DNA of 64,000 nt. Source: Cristatella mucedo. Its lineage: Eukaryota; Bryozoa; Phylactolaemata; Cristatellidae. Location of the stretch: contig WPIO01000040.1 in NCBI GenBank assembly GCA_009760855.2, forward strand, positions 3,237,501-3,301,500. Reading direction: 5' to 3'. Below are positions 54,313 to 64,000 of the stretch, piece after piece. The notes under the pieces were generated by a model. It was not told the DNA's origin. It saw only the letters and a list, made by a program, of their open reading frames with translations, and ran no database searches. The position numbers were made by a program, and so were the translations under genes. Each line of letters opens with the position of its first letter. Position 1 is the stretch's first letter.

Positions 54313-56115
54313 GGAGAATCGACATCGTGTCACGTGTCACGAAAGCTCACTATCTCGAAGCTATGCACGCCACGCAGACGTCGGAATACTTTGCCTGCCA
54401 GCCATGCGGTAGGGCTGGCTTTCCTTCGTGCGAACAGGCAGCCGGCATTAAATCGCAAGAGCCATCCGGGCGGGCACGTCGAAAGATGGACGCCGGAGAC
54501 ACAGATAAAAAGCAGGGCCGGCTTTGCAAAAAAAACAAAACGGGACCGTTCTTTTTGGCGACACGACGTCGGGGACAATAATTGATAATTGGTAATGATT
54601 GGGTCTAAGATAACTCTTGATAATTGGGTCGAACAGAAAACTCATTATAATTGGGAGTGAGGCCAATTCGAACCTGTGCCGCCGGCATCTGCATCGATGC
54701 CTCTGACTGTCGCCCTCTTCCTGCTCCAACCAACGAGCAGCAGCCATCTTCTCCCGACCTCCAGCGGTGCGAGCACCACGGCGCCGCCAACGAGATCGAG
54801 GCGCAGCGCACGAGATCGGCTGCCGTCGTCGGTTCTGACTGAGCTGCCTACGACGACCCTGCTGCCCCCTGTCAGCCGCCCGTACCCCTGAAACCCGTTG
54901 GAGACCGCGTCTGGAGCAATCAGCCAGCAATCTGTCTTGCCGCAATCTGCTCACGGCTATGCGCAGCGCCAGCGACCCCGGCAGCTTTCGCTCGGCCACG
55001 CTAGATGATGATCGCCGGCACCGAGCGAAAACTTTGAAAGGGGTTAAAGGACACTTTAGGTAGTTGCAGCAATTGCGCCCAACGGAGTGCACAGAAGGCT
55101 CAAGCTGTTCGGAGAAGTGGCCGGCCTGCACTGCTTGAGCAAAGTCGCTGGCAACCGCTAGAGCTCGCCCGGCGCCACTTGCAAAGGCAGGCGCCACCTT
55201 TCCAGGACGCCTTCTTATTACAGGTGCCATCTGCACTTTCATTCAGTCCCGACAAGTGGGCTAACAGCTTTTTAAATAGGAGCCACCAGTGACTAGCCAG
55301 CCCTCCCCCAACAGGTAACAGCTGACCATTTGTTGAGAGGCACTTTAAGCATTTCTAATTGAAAAAAAAAGCCCTGTGGCGGTAGTTTTTTTTACCAAGC
55401 CTTGAACAGTGCGTGCAACAGGAGCTCGGGCCACTTGACACTTGTTCACTTGAGCTGCTCACTGTGAGGCAGGGCGAGTTTCAATAGTCATTCGATGGCC
55501 AGCGATGCGCATACCGAAAGCACAACAAAGCCGAAGTGACAGGTATGCAGGACAGCACGGACGGACCGTGTGGCAGCCAATGGCGGCACACGGCACTCCT
55601 CGCGGTGCGCGCGTACGCCTCTCATGAGTGCCGTGCCGAAAGTCAAACTGCACTCTGGTAAGCTCTAGAGGGCACTCCTAGTCATGCATTCACACATCTG
55701 CTCGTGCATGCGAGCAGGCTGGACTCGCCTGGAGTTCCTCGGTCGTCCAATCAGGATCTGCTGAAACAGCTGTGTTAGTACGACCTGCTCAGGGATGTTA
55801 AGCAAAGCATAAATCTGGCAGTCCCTTTAGCCAGTATTTCCTTTTGGTTAGTTCAGCCAGAAAGGTCAGCCAGAAAGGTCAGCACGTGGCTGAGCAATCT
55901 GAGCAGCATGACAGGCAGATAAGAAGCCTGCTGTTATCGGCCGATCGGCCACAGATGACTCACCACTAGGGTGTAGCTTGGCTACTCGGGCTGGTACTCT
56001 TAAGCCTTCCTTGTATGAAGTTTGGGAGAGGCGATAGGGAGACCCCGACGATAAGGGTGATGCAATGCCACTCTGTGGGGTCGTCTGCATGCAGCACCGG
56101 GAGGGGGTGGGGAAG
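54313..56115. other. 5' flank of the guanylate kinase gene, nothing recognised
   Basis: Minus-strand frames up to 264 codons show no domain or splice structure. ATTGGGTC/AATTGATAATTGG short repeats lie at 54580-54660. A 5' UTR exon or promoter must lie here or beyond but is not identifiable. Confidence 0.35.
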
Positions 56116-56116
56116 C

Positions 56117-56117
<1 letters not shown>

Positions 56118-56190
<73 letters not shown>
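56118..56190 (+). repeat. (GA)n microsatellite
   Basis: About 35 GA units. Confidence 0.95.
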
Positions 56191-56193
<3 letters not shown>

Positions 56194-57358
56194 AAAGAGA
56201 GAATGCACGTTTGCTGGAGCCTCGATGTACGGTGTCTGTAGGAGCTTAATTCCAGCTACTTAGAGTACCGAGCCACGACGTGCAGTGCCACTCGTCCTGA
56301 TGCAAGACGAACAAGCACTTCACAAACATGCGCGCTCGCACACACGCGCACACACACACACACACACAGGGCACCTGAAAACAAGATTCCTCTAGCACTC
56401 AAGTCGGCGCCACAGACTCGAACGTTCCATAAACAAGGAAGGACCAGGTCGAATGTGCAAGCGAAGACATGATCTGTCTGGTTCGCACCGGGCGGCAGTG
56501 GCACAAGCTGGGGGTGTGGATGGCAGTCTGCGGTTGACAGTGCTTCCAGTGCAATGGAGCCGATGGATCAGCAGCACTGCCTGCTGCACTCGGAAACGCT
56601 AGTGCTGGGCGAAGACCATGCAGCTGCGCATAGACGAGCAATGCGGTGACCGGCAGCAGCGATGTCGTTGCGGCAGCAGGGGCTCCGAACGTACAATCGG
56701 GTAGTCACGTGACCAATTGATACTACCACGTGACTTCGCCGGCAGCCAAAATGCTCGCGAACCTGTCGGAGCGATACTGCGGCCCCGGGCACTAAGAAAG
56801 ACGGACGAACGGACGGACGGAGAGATCGTTAGGCCAAGACCAGCCGCAGGCAGTGCCTCCATTCTGCCCAGCCAGTAAAAGACTAGAGTTGAGCTCTCCA
56901 CAATTAACCGTGCCAAATATGGTTAGGGAATGCAAGAAAATGCGAGGTCTGCACTGCTGAGGGGCAGTCGTGTCCATACATAGGTGGATCGCTGTGGCTG
57001 CTGACCTTCTCTGGCTTTAAGGCTGGATTCGATTCACATTTCTTCACAGCAGCGAGACGGATTGGCAACATTGGTGCTGCGCACTGGCTCTACGAGCTTT
57101 CTCAAGAAAGAAATGCTCGCCAGATGCCCCGATCGCCACAGCCAGCAAGAAAACTGAGGGAACAGACCACACAAGAGAGAGACAGCGCACACAACCACAC
57201 GTGCATGCAGAGTGAGAAGCGAGTGCAGGAGCCAGATCCGGTCTCGTACTCGCAGGGTGCATCATAAATGGCAGAAATTTGCCTACCTCGAATTTGCACA
57301 GCTACAATCAACATGGCCAGGTACAGTGGTGGGAGAGCTGCACACAATAAAGATAAAG
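56191..57358. other. Intergenic, nothing recognised
   Basis: CA/CG-type simple sequence lies at 56329-56370 and (GGAC)n-like GACGGACGAACGGACGGACG at 56800-56820. No exon was recognised. Confidence 0.4.
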
Positions 57359-57359
57359 G

Positions 57360-57960
57360 AGGTGAGAGAGAGAGAGAGTGAGAGCAACAGAGACAGCATG
57401 AGAGGGAGAGAGATGGAAGGAAAGGACAGTGAGAGAGATAGAAAAAGATTGAGAGAGACATGAGAAAGACAGGAGACAGGAAGGAAATACGAGTGCCCAC
57501 ATAATCATGCATGTACTCAAGCAACAAAGAGAGAGAGAGAGAGACACGGAGAGACAAGTCAGATAGAAATACATTTGAGATTAGAGGGAGACACCAAAGG
57601 CAGAGACAGGGAGAGACATACACACGTAACAGACACTGAGAACATAAAAGAAACATAAGGGAAACAAGAAGGATACCGCGACCGAGCCAGAGAGCAATAC
57701 ACACAGGAAAGAGAGACAATGAGAGAGAGAGAGACGGAGAAAGAGAGATACAAAGAGAGGATAAGTGTGCACTCTCACTCACACACACACAAGTGCACAA
57801 GCACGGCACCACGCACAGCACGTGCAAGCCCATGTACGCCCACGCATAAACAAAGGCAAATGCAACCATGCATAATCATGCACTATCCCACATTGCATAA
57901 TCCCACACTGGTGCACACACGCACACACTCACACACATGCACAAACACACACACACAAAT
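57360..57960 (+). repeat. Imperfect GA-rich then CA-rich low-complexity region
   Basis: GAGAGA-rich DNA with ACA, GGA and GAC interruptions (57363-57770) grades into (CA)n-type DNA (57775-57960). The long Ser/Leu and Arg/Glu frames on either strand are artefacts. Confidence 0.85.
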
Positions 57961-58099
57961 GCACTGGCATTTGCACGCATAAGAGTATATTTGAACATGC
58001 TTGTACACAAAAAAGATCATCTCAGAAACCAGTTTATTTTATTTTTCCTATGCAGTCCTAAACAGTTATGCAAAAGATTAACTCACAAACTTTAATTAG

Positions 58100-58262
58100 T
58101 ATAATTCATTTGTATATAACTCATTTGCATAGTGCCCTAAGTGAACTTAATCTCTATTCAGTCGCTTCACACATATGCCTCAGGGCTCGAGCCCACGACC
58201 TCAGCCAGACCTTGGTCGGGGCGAGCACCTTAATCGCTGGGCCAAACCAGCTCGGCATTCAA
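58100..58262 (-). mobile_element. SINE family 1 copy, well preserved
   Basis: On the minus strand the copy starts GCCGAGCTGGTTTGGCCCAG with an A-box-like GGCCCAGCGATTAAGGTGCT. It continues GACCAAGGTCTGGCTGAGGT and has an intact B-box GTGGGCTCGAGCCCTGAG. The tail GTGAAGCGACTGAATAGAG runs to TAGGGCACTATGCAAATGAG. Together with the copy at 62411 it defines the family layout. Confidence 0.87.
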
Positions 58263-58614
58263 ACTCAATTAAAACTCAAAAACATCAAGCACACGTCGAG
58301 TACATTCTACTAAAGCCGATCCACACGAAGCCAAAGAGTGCAACGGGGATGAACGAAACCCACATGATTCGACTTGTAAATGTCTCGAGTGATTCGTCGA
58401 GACGCCTGGGATGATTCATCGGCCTGTGACACCAGTGCATAGGAGGACCTGTCTCCGAATTGGAAGTCAGCCAATATGCTTGTATGAAGTAGTTCAGACG
58501 CTAGATCTAACCTTGATGCACGACTAAGATGACCCAAAGAAAACTTCTGCTAAGAAAAATTCGCTTTTACTACGGGCAAAATAAGCTTGGCCCACGAGAG
58601 TGCTCTCTGTCTGT
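58263..58614. other. Intergenic, nothing recognised
   Basis: A unique stretch with no frame or repeat that can be supported. Confidence 0.35.
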
Positions 58615-58615
58615 T

Positions 58616-58618
58616 TCC

Positions 58619-58674
<56 letters not shown>
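58616..58674 (+). repeat. (CT)n microsatellite
   Basis: About 28 CT units with one TTT interruption. Confidence 0.95.
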
Positions 58675-58676
<2 letters not shown>

Positions 58677-60195
58677 TGTGTGCGTTTCAGGTTTCAGGCT
58701 CAATCGACCTATGCCGAGAATTTCGTGCGGAAGATGTCGCGACTTCTCAAGGGAGCCAGTGAACCACGATAGGACTTTCAGTGGGAGTGACCAGACAGCC
58801 GTGGCAGCCTCGGACGGAGCTTGAGAGCCAGCCACTCAGCTGCCACGGCGAGAAGTTCTCGTCTTAGCTGTCCGCTGACGCGCTGCTGTTCACGTGCCGA
58901 GCATTACGTCTCGTTCCGGTTCCGGGCGTAGCGCCCGATCAGACACTATTCGCAATCTCGGAACGCGATCGCCTTAACCGCCGGAGAGTCAGCCAGAAGC
59001 CACGTGGACAGCCTGGCCTACCACGAAAGGCGTGGCGCCTCGTCGCGATGACCAATGTCCTCGTCGGCACGACACGCGACCGCTAAGCCACTCACCCACA
59101 CCACCGCCGCCGCCGCTACGAGGCTACTAGTCCGGACGGCATCGCACAGCCCGCCTCGGGTGGCACGCCTCGCAGACCCAGCGACATCTCTCACGTCCGG
59201 CGACTATTGTCAATAGCATGGCGGCTGGCGACGCAGGCAGGGCAGGACGACTAGCTCGAGCGCGGCGCTAATGCCGAGCGAGGGGCGCGGTAAACCGCTT
59301 AGCCAGCGGCATTTCACACCTCACATTGCACGGTCAAGGGCAGCATCGTTGGCGCTCGAGAGAGCGCTCTCTCGAGCACGCGGTCGCGCGTACCGGCGGC
59401 GGCGGCGGCCGGCAGTCGCCTAACGAGGCGGCGTTTTACCGCCGCGATGCAAATGCCGCCCTCGATCGGAAGCGTTGCTCAGCGTTGCTCTGCCGCGTCG
59501 CGCTGAAGTTGAGGCACGCGAACTACGATCGAATCTGCCAGCGAACGAGGGCGCGCGAGGCGAACGCACCATACCTGGATACGCGAACGGGCGCACTTGA
59601 GCCGGCTTCGTCGACTTCCGCCGAAACCGACGCCGGAAAGGAGAGCGCTGTATCCGGCGTAACCAGGCGCGTCGCAGCCGACTGCAGTTCGCGGAGCTGT
59701 CGGCGCGGTTAAATGGCGGTTCGGGCCGCCGTCGGTGTGCAGGCGCGCGCAGAACAAACTCGAACGCTAGCCGCCGATGAAATGACAGCCGGCGGCATGT
59801 TGGGTGTGGTTAAGGCAAGTTTGCCACTTTTTATTCGTCTGCCACTCCGAATGATGAGCTTCCGGCGGCGGGGTGTCGCCCGCTGTCGTTACAATGTCGC
59901 AAGCCCCTAAGCCACGGTCACACATCGGTTAGCTGGTACAGATGTGGGTTTATTAGTATACTGCGTATTTAAAAACACGATTTAAATCTCCCGATGTAAG
60001 TAAGATGGCAGCCGCAGGGCTCATTTGCGGCACCCGTCCGTTACAGCGAATGGACGCTGAGACGGATGAATGTCGGCGCTAGCTGCCTTTTGGGTGTGGT
60101 CAGGCGCGGGGTAATCGCTATGCGGCGGCTGCCTTATCGCCATGCTGCTACGTCCGCCGGGCTTGGCTACACCGTGGATCCTGCAGCCAGCGGAC
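58675..60195. other. CpG-dense intergenic region
   Basis: CpG-rich from about 58840 to 59900, with a palindrome GAGAGAGCGCTCTCTC at 59357. The frames are compositional. It could be a promoter region for a gene beyond this window or for distal guanylate kinase exons, but no transcription evidence can be read from sequence. Confidence 0.3.
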
Positions 60196-60199
60196 GCAG

Positions 60200-61015
60200 C
60201 GGAGCGGAGCCTCGTCCTGCGACGCTCGCTCTGATCACCGCTTCTCGCCGAGCTGCACTGGCTCCCAAACAAGCAGCGTATCGACTTCTTCAAGGTTCTG
60301 TCGCTTACTTCTTGTGAGGGCCCATCGTTCCCTGGCTCCCAGACTACCTATCAGAACTACTCCCCCCCCCCCATCAGGGCAAGCATCGTACAACCGCTGC
60401 TCTGACTCAAATCGTTTGGCCATTCCTCATACGAAAACCACAAAACCGTTGAAGACCGCGCCTTTATTTAGTTCGTATGCTCCCAAAGCCTGGAACTCAC
60501 TACCGACTGGCGCCACGACATCCCCTGATTTGACGACATTTAAAACGAAGCTTAAAACTGTTAATTAGATATTACGGTTTAATTACTTTAATTCAAATTA
60601 CTTTAATTAAACTGTAAAGGCTTAATTTAATTTAATCACTGTTAAATGTAATTGTATAACTATTTAATTAATTTAATTAAACTTTAAAGTAAAGCAATTA
60701 AAGTAGTTTAATTTAAGTAGTAATTAAAGCTTTAATGTAATAAACCTACAGGTTAAAAGCTTGTTTATTAAAACATTCATTGGGTCCTCGCGATGCGTTC
60801 TTCGTGCGATTGTGCTCTCAGGCACTGTGTACCAGCTGCTACTAAACGTATCTACGTGTTGACCCTGTGCATGCCGCATCCAACAATGTTATGCTTGATG
60901 GTATAGCGAATGTTGCTACTAATCATTGGGTCATCCTTTCTTTACCGCATCTGTAAAGTGCCTAGAAATAGAACTGTTCTCTGAGGTCGCTATATAAATG
61001 TAGTATTATTATTAC
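60200..61015 (+). mobile_element. LINE family A copy with AT-rich insertion
   Basis: CACCGCTTCTCGCCGAGCTG, GCAGCGTATCGACTTCTTCA and GTATGCTCCCAAAGCCTGGA (RT C-terminus, frameshifted) lead to ACATTTAAAACGAAGCTTAA. About 210 bases of AT-rich DNA absent from the other copies follow. The 3' UTR then resumes (TGTGTACCAGCTGCTACT, TGACCCTGTGCATG), with terminal block AAGTGCCTAGAAATAGAAC and an ATT tail near 61000-61012. Confidence 0.75.
60560..60772. repeat. AT-rich insertion within the LINE copy
   Basis: Nearly pure AT sequence made of permuted TTTAATTAA, TTAAAG and AATTAAA words. It replaces or interrupts a segment of about 20 bases present in other family A copies. Probably local low-complexity expansion; no terminal repeats were recognised. 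Confidence 0.65.
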
Positions 61016-61062
61016 AGTAGTCCCCTTTAGCCGTTTAAAAATCGCAAAGGTGGCATTATAAT

Positions 61063-61082
61063 GATATATATATATATATATA
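61063..61082. repeat. Short (TA)n tract
   Basis: About ten TA units abutting the nested SINE/LINE structure. Confidence 0.85.
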
Positions 61083-61835
61083 GTTCATTTGTATAGCGCC
61101 CTAATAATAATAATAAAAATAGTGCACTTGATAAAGCGCCCTCAGAGAACTTAATTTCTCTCTAGGCGCTTTACATTTGCTGCAAAGGGAAATGCAATTG
61201 AATGATGAGTAAAATCATGCTTGATAAACAAACGAAATGAATAACATGGTTAGGGGTGACATGCACAGGGTCAGCATGCAAATGTGGTTAGTGGCAGCAT
61301 GCAGTGTCAGCACGCATAAGCACATCAAGGACGAATCACAGGGACCCACTAAATGCTGTCTTAAATAGGTGTTTTTAAATTCTTTTTAAATGTGGTCAGG
61401 TCAGGGGATGTTCTGATGCAGGTCGGGAGGGAGTTCCAGGCTTTGTGAGCATACGAACTAAATGCACGGTCTCCAAAGGATTTGAGGTTTGTACGAGGTA
61501 TTGGTAGACTGTTGGATTCCGAAAAGCGGGTGGTACGCTGCTTGGCCTGCTGGGGGAGTAGATCTGAGAAACAGGCTGGAGCCAAAGAATCTTGCTGCAA
61601 TCGCCTGATCGTACATGGCGGTAGGCCAGCGAGCAGTGAGTTGCAGAAGTCGAGACGGGATGTCACGAACCATGGACCAACTTAGATTTGGTATCCTTAT
61701 CTAAACAAGCCCGAATTTTAGCAATACCTAAGAGAACTTAATCTCTATTCAGGGGCTTCACATGTGCCACGGGGCTCGAGCCCACGATCTTGGTCTGGGC
61801 GAGCATCTTAACCAATGGGCTAAACCCGTCAGCCG
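61083..61835 (-). mobile_element. SINE family 1 copy split by a LINE insertion
   Basis: The SINE tail end (minus strand; TAGGGCGCTATACAAATGAA as read from 61104 to 61085) is separated from the rest of the SINE (61727-61835). The latter has the conserved block GCCCCTGAATAGAGATTAAG, the B-box GTGGGCTCGAGCCCCGTGGC and head GTTTAGCCCATTGGTTAAGA. Removing 61105-61726 plus one duplication copy restores a normal SINE. Confidence 0.82.
61105..61726 (-). mobile_element. LINE family A copy inserted in a SINE
   Basis: On the minus strand it starts ATTGCTAAAATTCGGGCTTG and contains the RT C-terminus. About 130 bases are deleted near 61590 compared with 2275-2733. An open stretch PRTNLKSFGDRAFSSYAHKA to KKNLKTPI, the complete 3' UTR and an ATT tail at 61105-61115 follow. 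The flanking CCTAA (61100-61104 and 61727-61731) is the likely 5-bp target duplication. Confidence 0.87.
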
Positions 61836-62410
61836 TCATTACCCGTCGTGCAGCGCCGTCGTTGAACCTGCCGTTGAACTATGGCCTTTATATTATCGTT
61901 ACTCGGCAGTATCGTCTGATAGTACCTGCCGTACGTTCTCGCTGCGAGCGAGTTCAGAGCGCTCGCTTCGCAAGCAGTGATAAACAGAATAAGAACTCGG
62001 ACTGACTTCTTCTAATTATAATTAATACGCGCGTACGTAGCTCGCCGGTGCACCGCGAACGAGTTCCACTCGCCCGTTTTTTCTACTTTTCTGCTCGCGT
62101 GCGTGCGTGCAGCTCCGTACCGGGTTCCCTGCTGCACTGTGTGCACAGCGTGGCCGAAAAGGAGAACTCCACTGCTGCCGCCGCTGCATGTTCCAACGAA
62201 TTCGCCTTCTATCGTCCGTCAAGCGCCGGGCATTGACCCTTCGCTTCTGCCCGCAGCGACTGACGGGCTCCTGATCGGCCGCGAGACAGGCGATCGAGCA
62301 GCCAGCCGCTCGCCAAGCTTCTGCCGCCTACAGCGATTCCACCGCCTCTTACTAAACTTTCAAAGCAAGAATTAACCGATTCAACAGCCTCGTTTAAATA
62401 GCGGCGGAAG

Positions 62411-62562
62411 AGCCTTCTCGGCTTTGGTCTAGCGGTTAAGGTGCTCTCGCCCCGACCAAGGTCTGACTGAGGTCGAGGGCTCGAGCCCCGAGGCGTATGT
62501 GAAGCGCCTGAACGGAGATTAAGTTCTCTCAGGGCGCTATATGAATGAATTACAAATATAAA
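62411..62562 (+). mobile_element. tRNA-derived SINE, family 1, reference-quality copy
   Basis: The head has TTTGGTCTAGCGGTTAAGGT, a good polymerase III A-box resembling tRNA-Glu, then GCTCTCGCCCCGACCAAGGT. The B-box is GAGGGCTCGAGCCCCGAG (about 62473-62490). It passes directly into ATGTGAAGCGCCTGAACGGA, GATTAAGTTCTCTCAGGGCG and CTATATGAATGAATT. The second half matches the family A LINE 3' terminus, so the SINE probably moves using that LINE's reverse transcriptase. It encodes no protein. Confidence 0.88.
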
Positions 62563-63140
62563 TTCTACCAGTCCGCCAGCTTGCAGCAGACGACGAAGCG
62601 TGGCGGTCAGCGGTAGCTGTCGAACCTACGACACCGTGAATCGAGAAAAAAGTCGTTCGTGTACCTTAGCAGCCAGGCCAAGATTGGAGCTCCGTCCACT
62701 TCCTTCTCTGGCTGCAGCCATCGAAAGGCGCCATGTAATGTTTCAGCGACCCAAACAGCACCGGAGCCAACGCTGTGGGCCGCACGTGGCCCATAGGGTG
62801 AAATGCGGCTGCCTTCTCGGGGACCGCAGTGGTACGTTTGAGCAGGTAACCGAGCATGTGCACACAGGTGGCCCACCGACCTAATTTGACTGTATACTTT
62901 TCGCTTTCCCTTTTAAGATTCTATTAAATAAAGATGTGACTGCAAATATCACCTGTCAGTAAAACGAAACGTACGTGCCCGGTCAGGGCTCACTCACTCA
63001 CTCGGACCTAAGGCCTCGGTAGCAAAGCTGTGAAAGCAGTTTTTGCCGGTATTTTTGCTACAGCTTCTTTTCTTTGTTTCGTCGAGTTTTGGCCAAATGC
63101 TGCATTGGGCGCTTTGTGATACGCTCAGTTATTGGCTTTG
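62563..63140. other. Intergenic, nothing recognised
   Basis: Overlapping frames of 60-94 codons occur at 62600-62884 on both strands. ATTAAATAAAGATG near 62922 includes an AATAAA on the + strand, but no gene can be tied to it. Confidence 0.35.
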
Positions 63141-63142
63141 CT

Positions 63143-63234
63143 TAATAATAATAATAATAACGCACTTGATAAAGCGCCCTCAGAGAACTCAATCTCTTTC
63201 TAGGCGCTTTACATTTGCTGCAAAGGGAAATGCT
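63143..63234 (-). mobile_element. LINE family A tail fragment
   Basis: On the minus strand it reads GCATTTCCCTTTGCAGCAAA, GTAAAGCGCCTAGAAAGAGA and GGGCGCTTTATCAAGTGC, then an ATT tail: the last 90 bases of the LINE only, well conserved. Confidence 0.87.
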
Positions 63235-64000
63235 AAGTCGGCGATAGCTGAGCCTATATTCAAATAGCTGTCCTCTCTAGCAAATTGACACTAGCTCAAT
63301 TTTTCTTTTTAATAAATTTCTCACTTTTGGACTTGTTCAAATTAACTCTTATTTTCAATTAAAAATTTAATTAAAATCTAAATCTTATTTTTTAGTCTCA
63401 TTATAGATAGTCTCGCCATTCACAATCCTGCAGCAGCTGGCATCCTTCCATTGATCAGCTTCGGCTAGCGAGTAAGCACAGCAGTGACTACCGTTAGGGA
63501 ACCTCTGTACAGTGCACATTCTAAATTATATAGGCTGACGCTTGCATGCATCTGCAGCTGAGACTCAAGAGCATAAAGCCGGGAAGACTAAGCAGGTGTC
63601 ATGCTGGAGTTTTCAGCGCAAAGCCTTGAGGGGCTGTCGGTGCCCAACTTGACTTGCAGCCACCATCTCCTCAGCACTCGTAGGACCTCGAGTCGTGACG
63701 TGACATTGGGCACGTGACTCGGATACTCGCTCAGAAGACAGTTTCTTTCAGTCTGCTGCTGCTCGCCACTGGCGATCGCTCAAATCGCCTCCAAATCAAG
63801 TCGCAAAAGTTCCACCAAGACAGCAACGCACTCCCAACTAATCGGTGACCTACAGCCGAGCTGGCATCTAACAGCACGTGCTAGCTTGCATGCCCAGTAA
63901 GCATTGATCTATCTTTTGAGCTTTGGCAGTAAGAAAAGCCGTCGAGGCGCCGTGCTCGCTCTCTGTGGCGAGGCGAAGCAGCAGGAGCCAACGATCAATG
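63235..64000. other. Intergenic, nothing recognised
   Basis: AT-rich at 63290-63400, unique afterwards. No gene or repeat family was identified up to the window edge. Confidence 0.4.

Noticed and set aside
54448-55242. 264-codon minus-strand frame upstream of guanylate kinase
   Set aside because: No domain, no start context, and overlapping frames on the other strand. No donor was found that joins it to guanylate kinase exon 1.

Overview
This window is nuclear DNA from an animal, most likely an invertebrate. The evidence is two interrupted protein genes with canonical GT-AG introns, many 5'-truncated L2/CR1-type LINE copies ending in (ATT)n or (TAA)n tails, tRNA-derived SINEs, hAT-type MITEs and abundant microsatellites. 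CpG is plentiful and several kilobases are CpG-dense. I see no operons, bacterial genes, rRNA genes or genuine tRNA genes. The phylum cannot be fixed from the sequence alone.

Layout. From 1 to about 34.5 kb I can support no complete gene. The space is CpG-dense DNA (about 1-0.9, 4.5-5.7, 11-14.4 and 27.8-28.9 kb), decayed LINEs, SINEs, two SPIN-like MITEs (5.9 and 22.9 kb) and tandem repeats. From 35.4 to 46.3 kb on the + strand lies a seven-exon gene for a 442-residue SLC16/monocarboxylate-transporter-like MFS protein. Its introns carry LINE fragments and long (CT)n, (GGT)n and (CA)n arrays. From 53.9 down to 49.2 kb on the - strand lies a seven-exon guanylate kinase gene of 198 residues. 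The two genes converge, with stop codons about 2.85 kb apart. From 54 to 64 kb there are again only repeats, a CpG-dense stretch at 58.8-59.9 kb, and LINE/SINE copies.

Gene functions. The transporter should sit in a membrane and move small organic solutes. The guanylate kinase is a soluble enzyme that converts GMP to GDP in purine nucleotide metabolism. Nothing here links them except their position.

Most unusual content. (1) Two roughly 190-bp SPIN/Buster-like hAT MITEs each have a perfect 8-bp target duplication with central TA. SPIN elements are known for horizontal transfer between distant animals. (2) A tRNA-derived SINE family shares its 3' tail with the LINE family found in the same window, so the LINE is probably its mobilising partner. 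One LINE copy is inserted inside a SINE copy with a 5-bp duplication. (3) The last intron of the guanylate kinase gene is 102 bp, stop-free, a multiple of three, nearly filled by a 21-bp-arm palindrome and bounded by a short direct repeat. It looks like a recent insertion-derived or optional intron. All family calls were made by eye, and no database search was possible.
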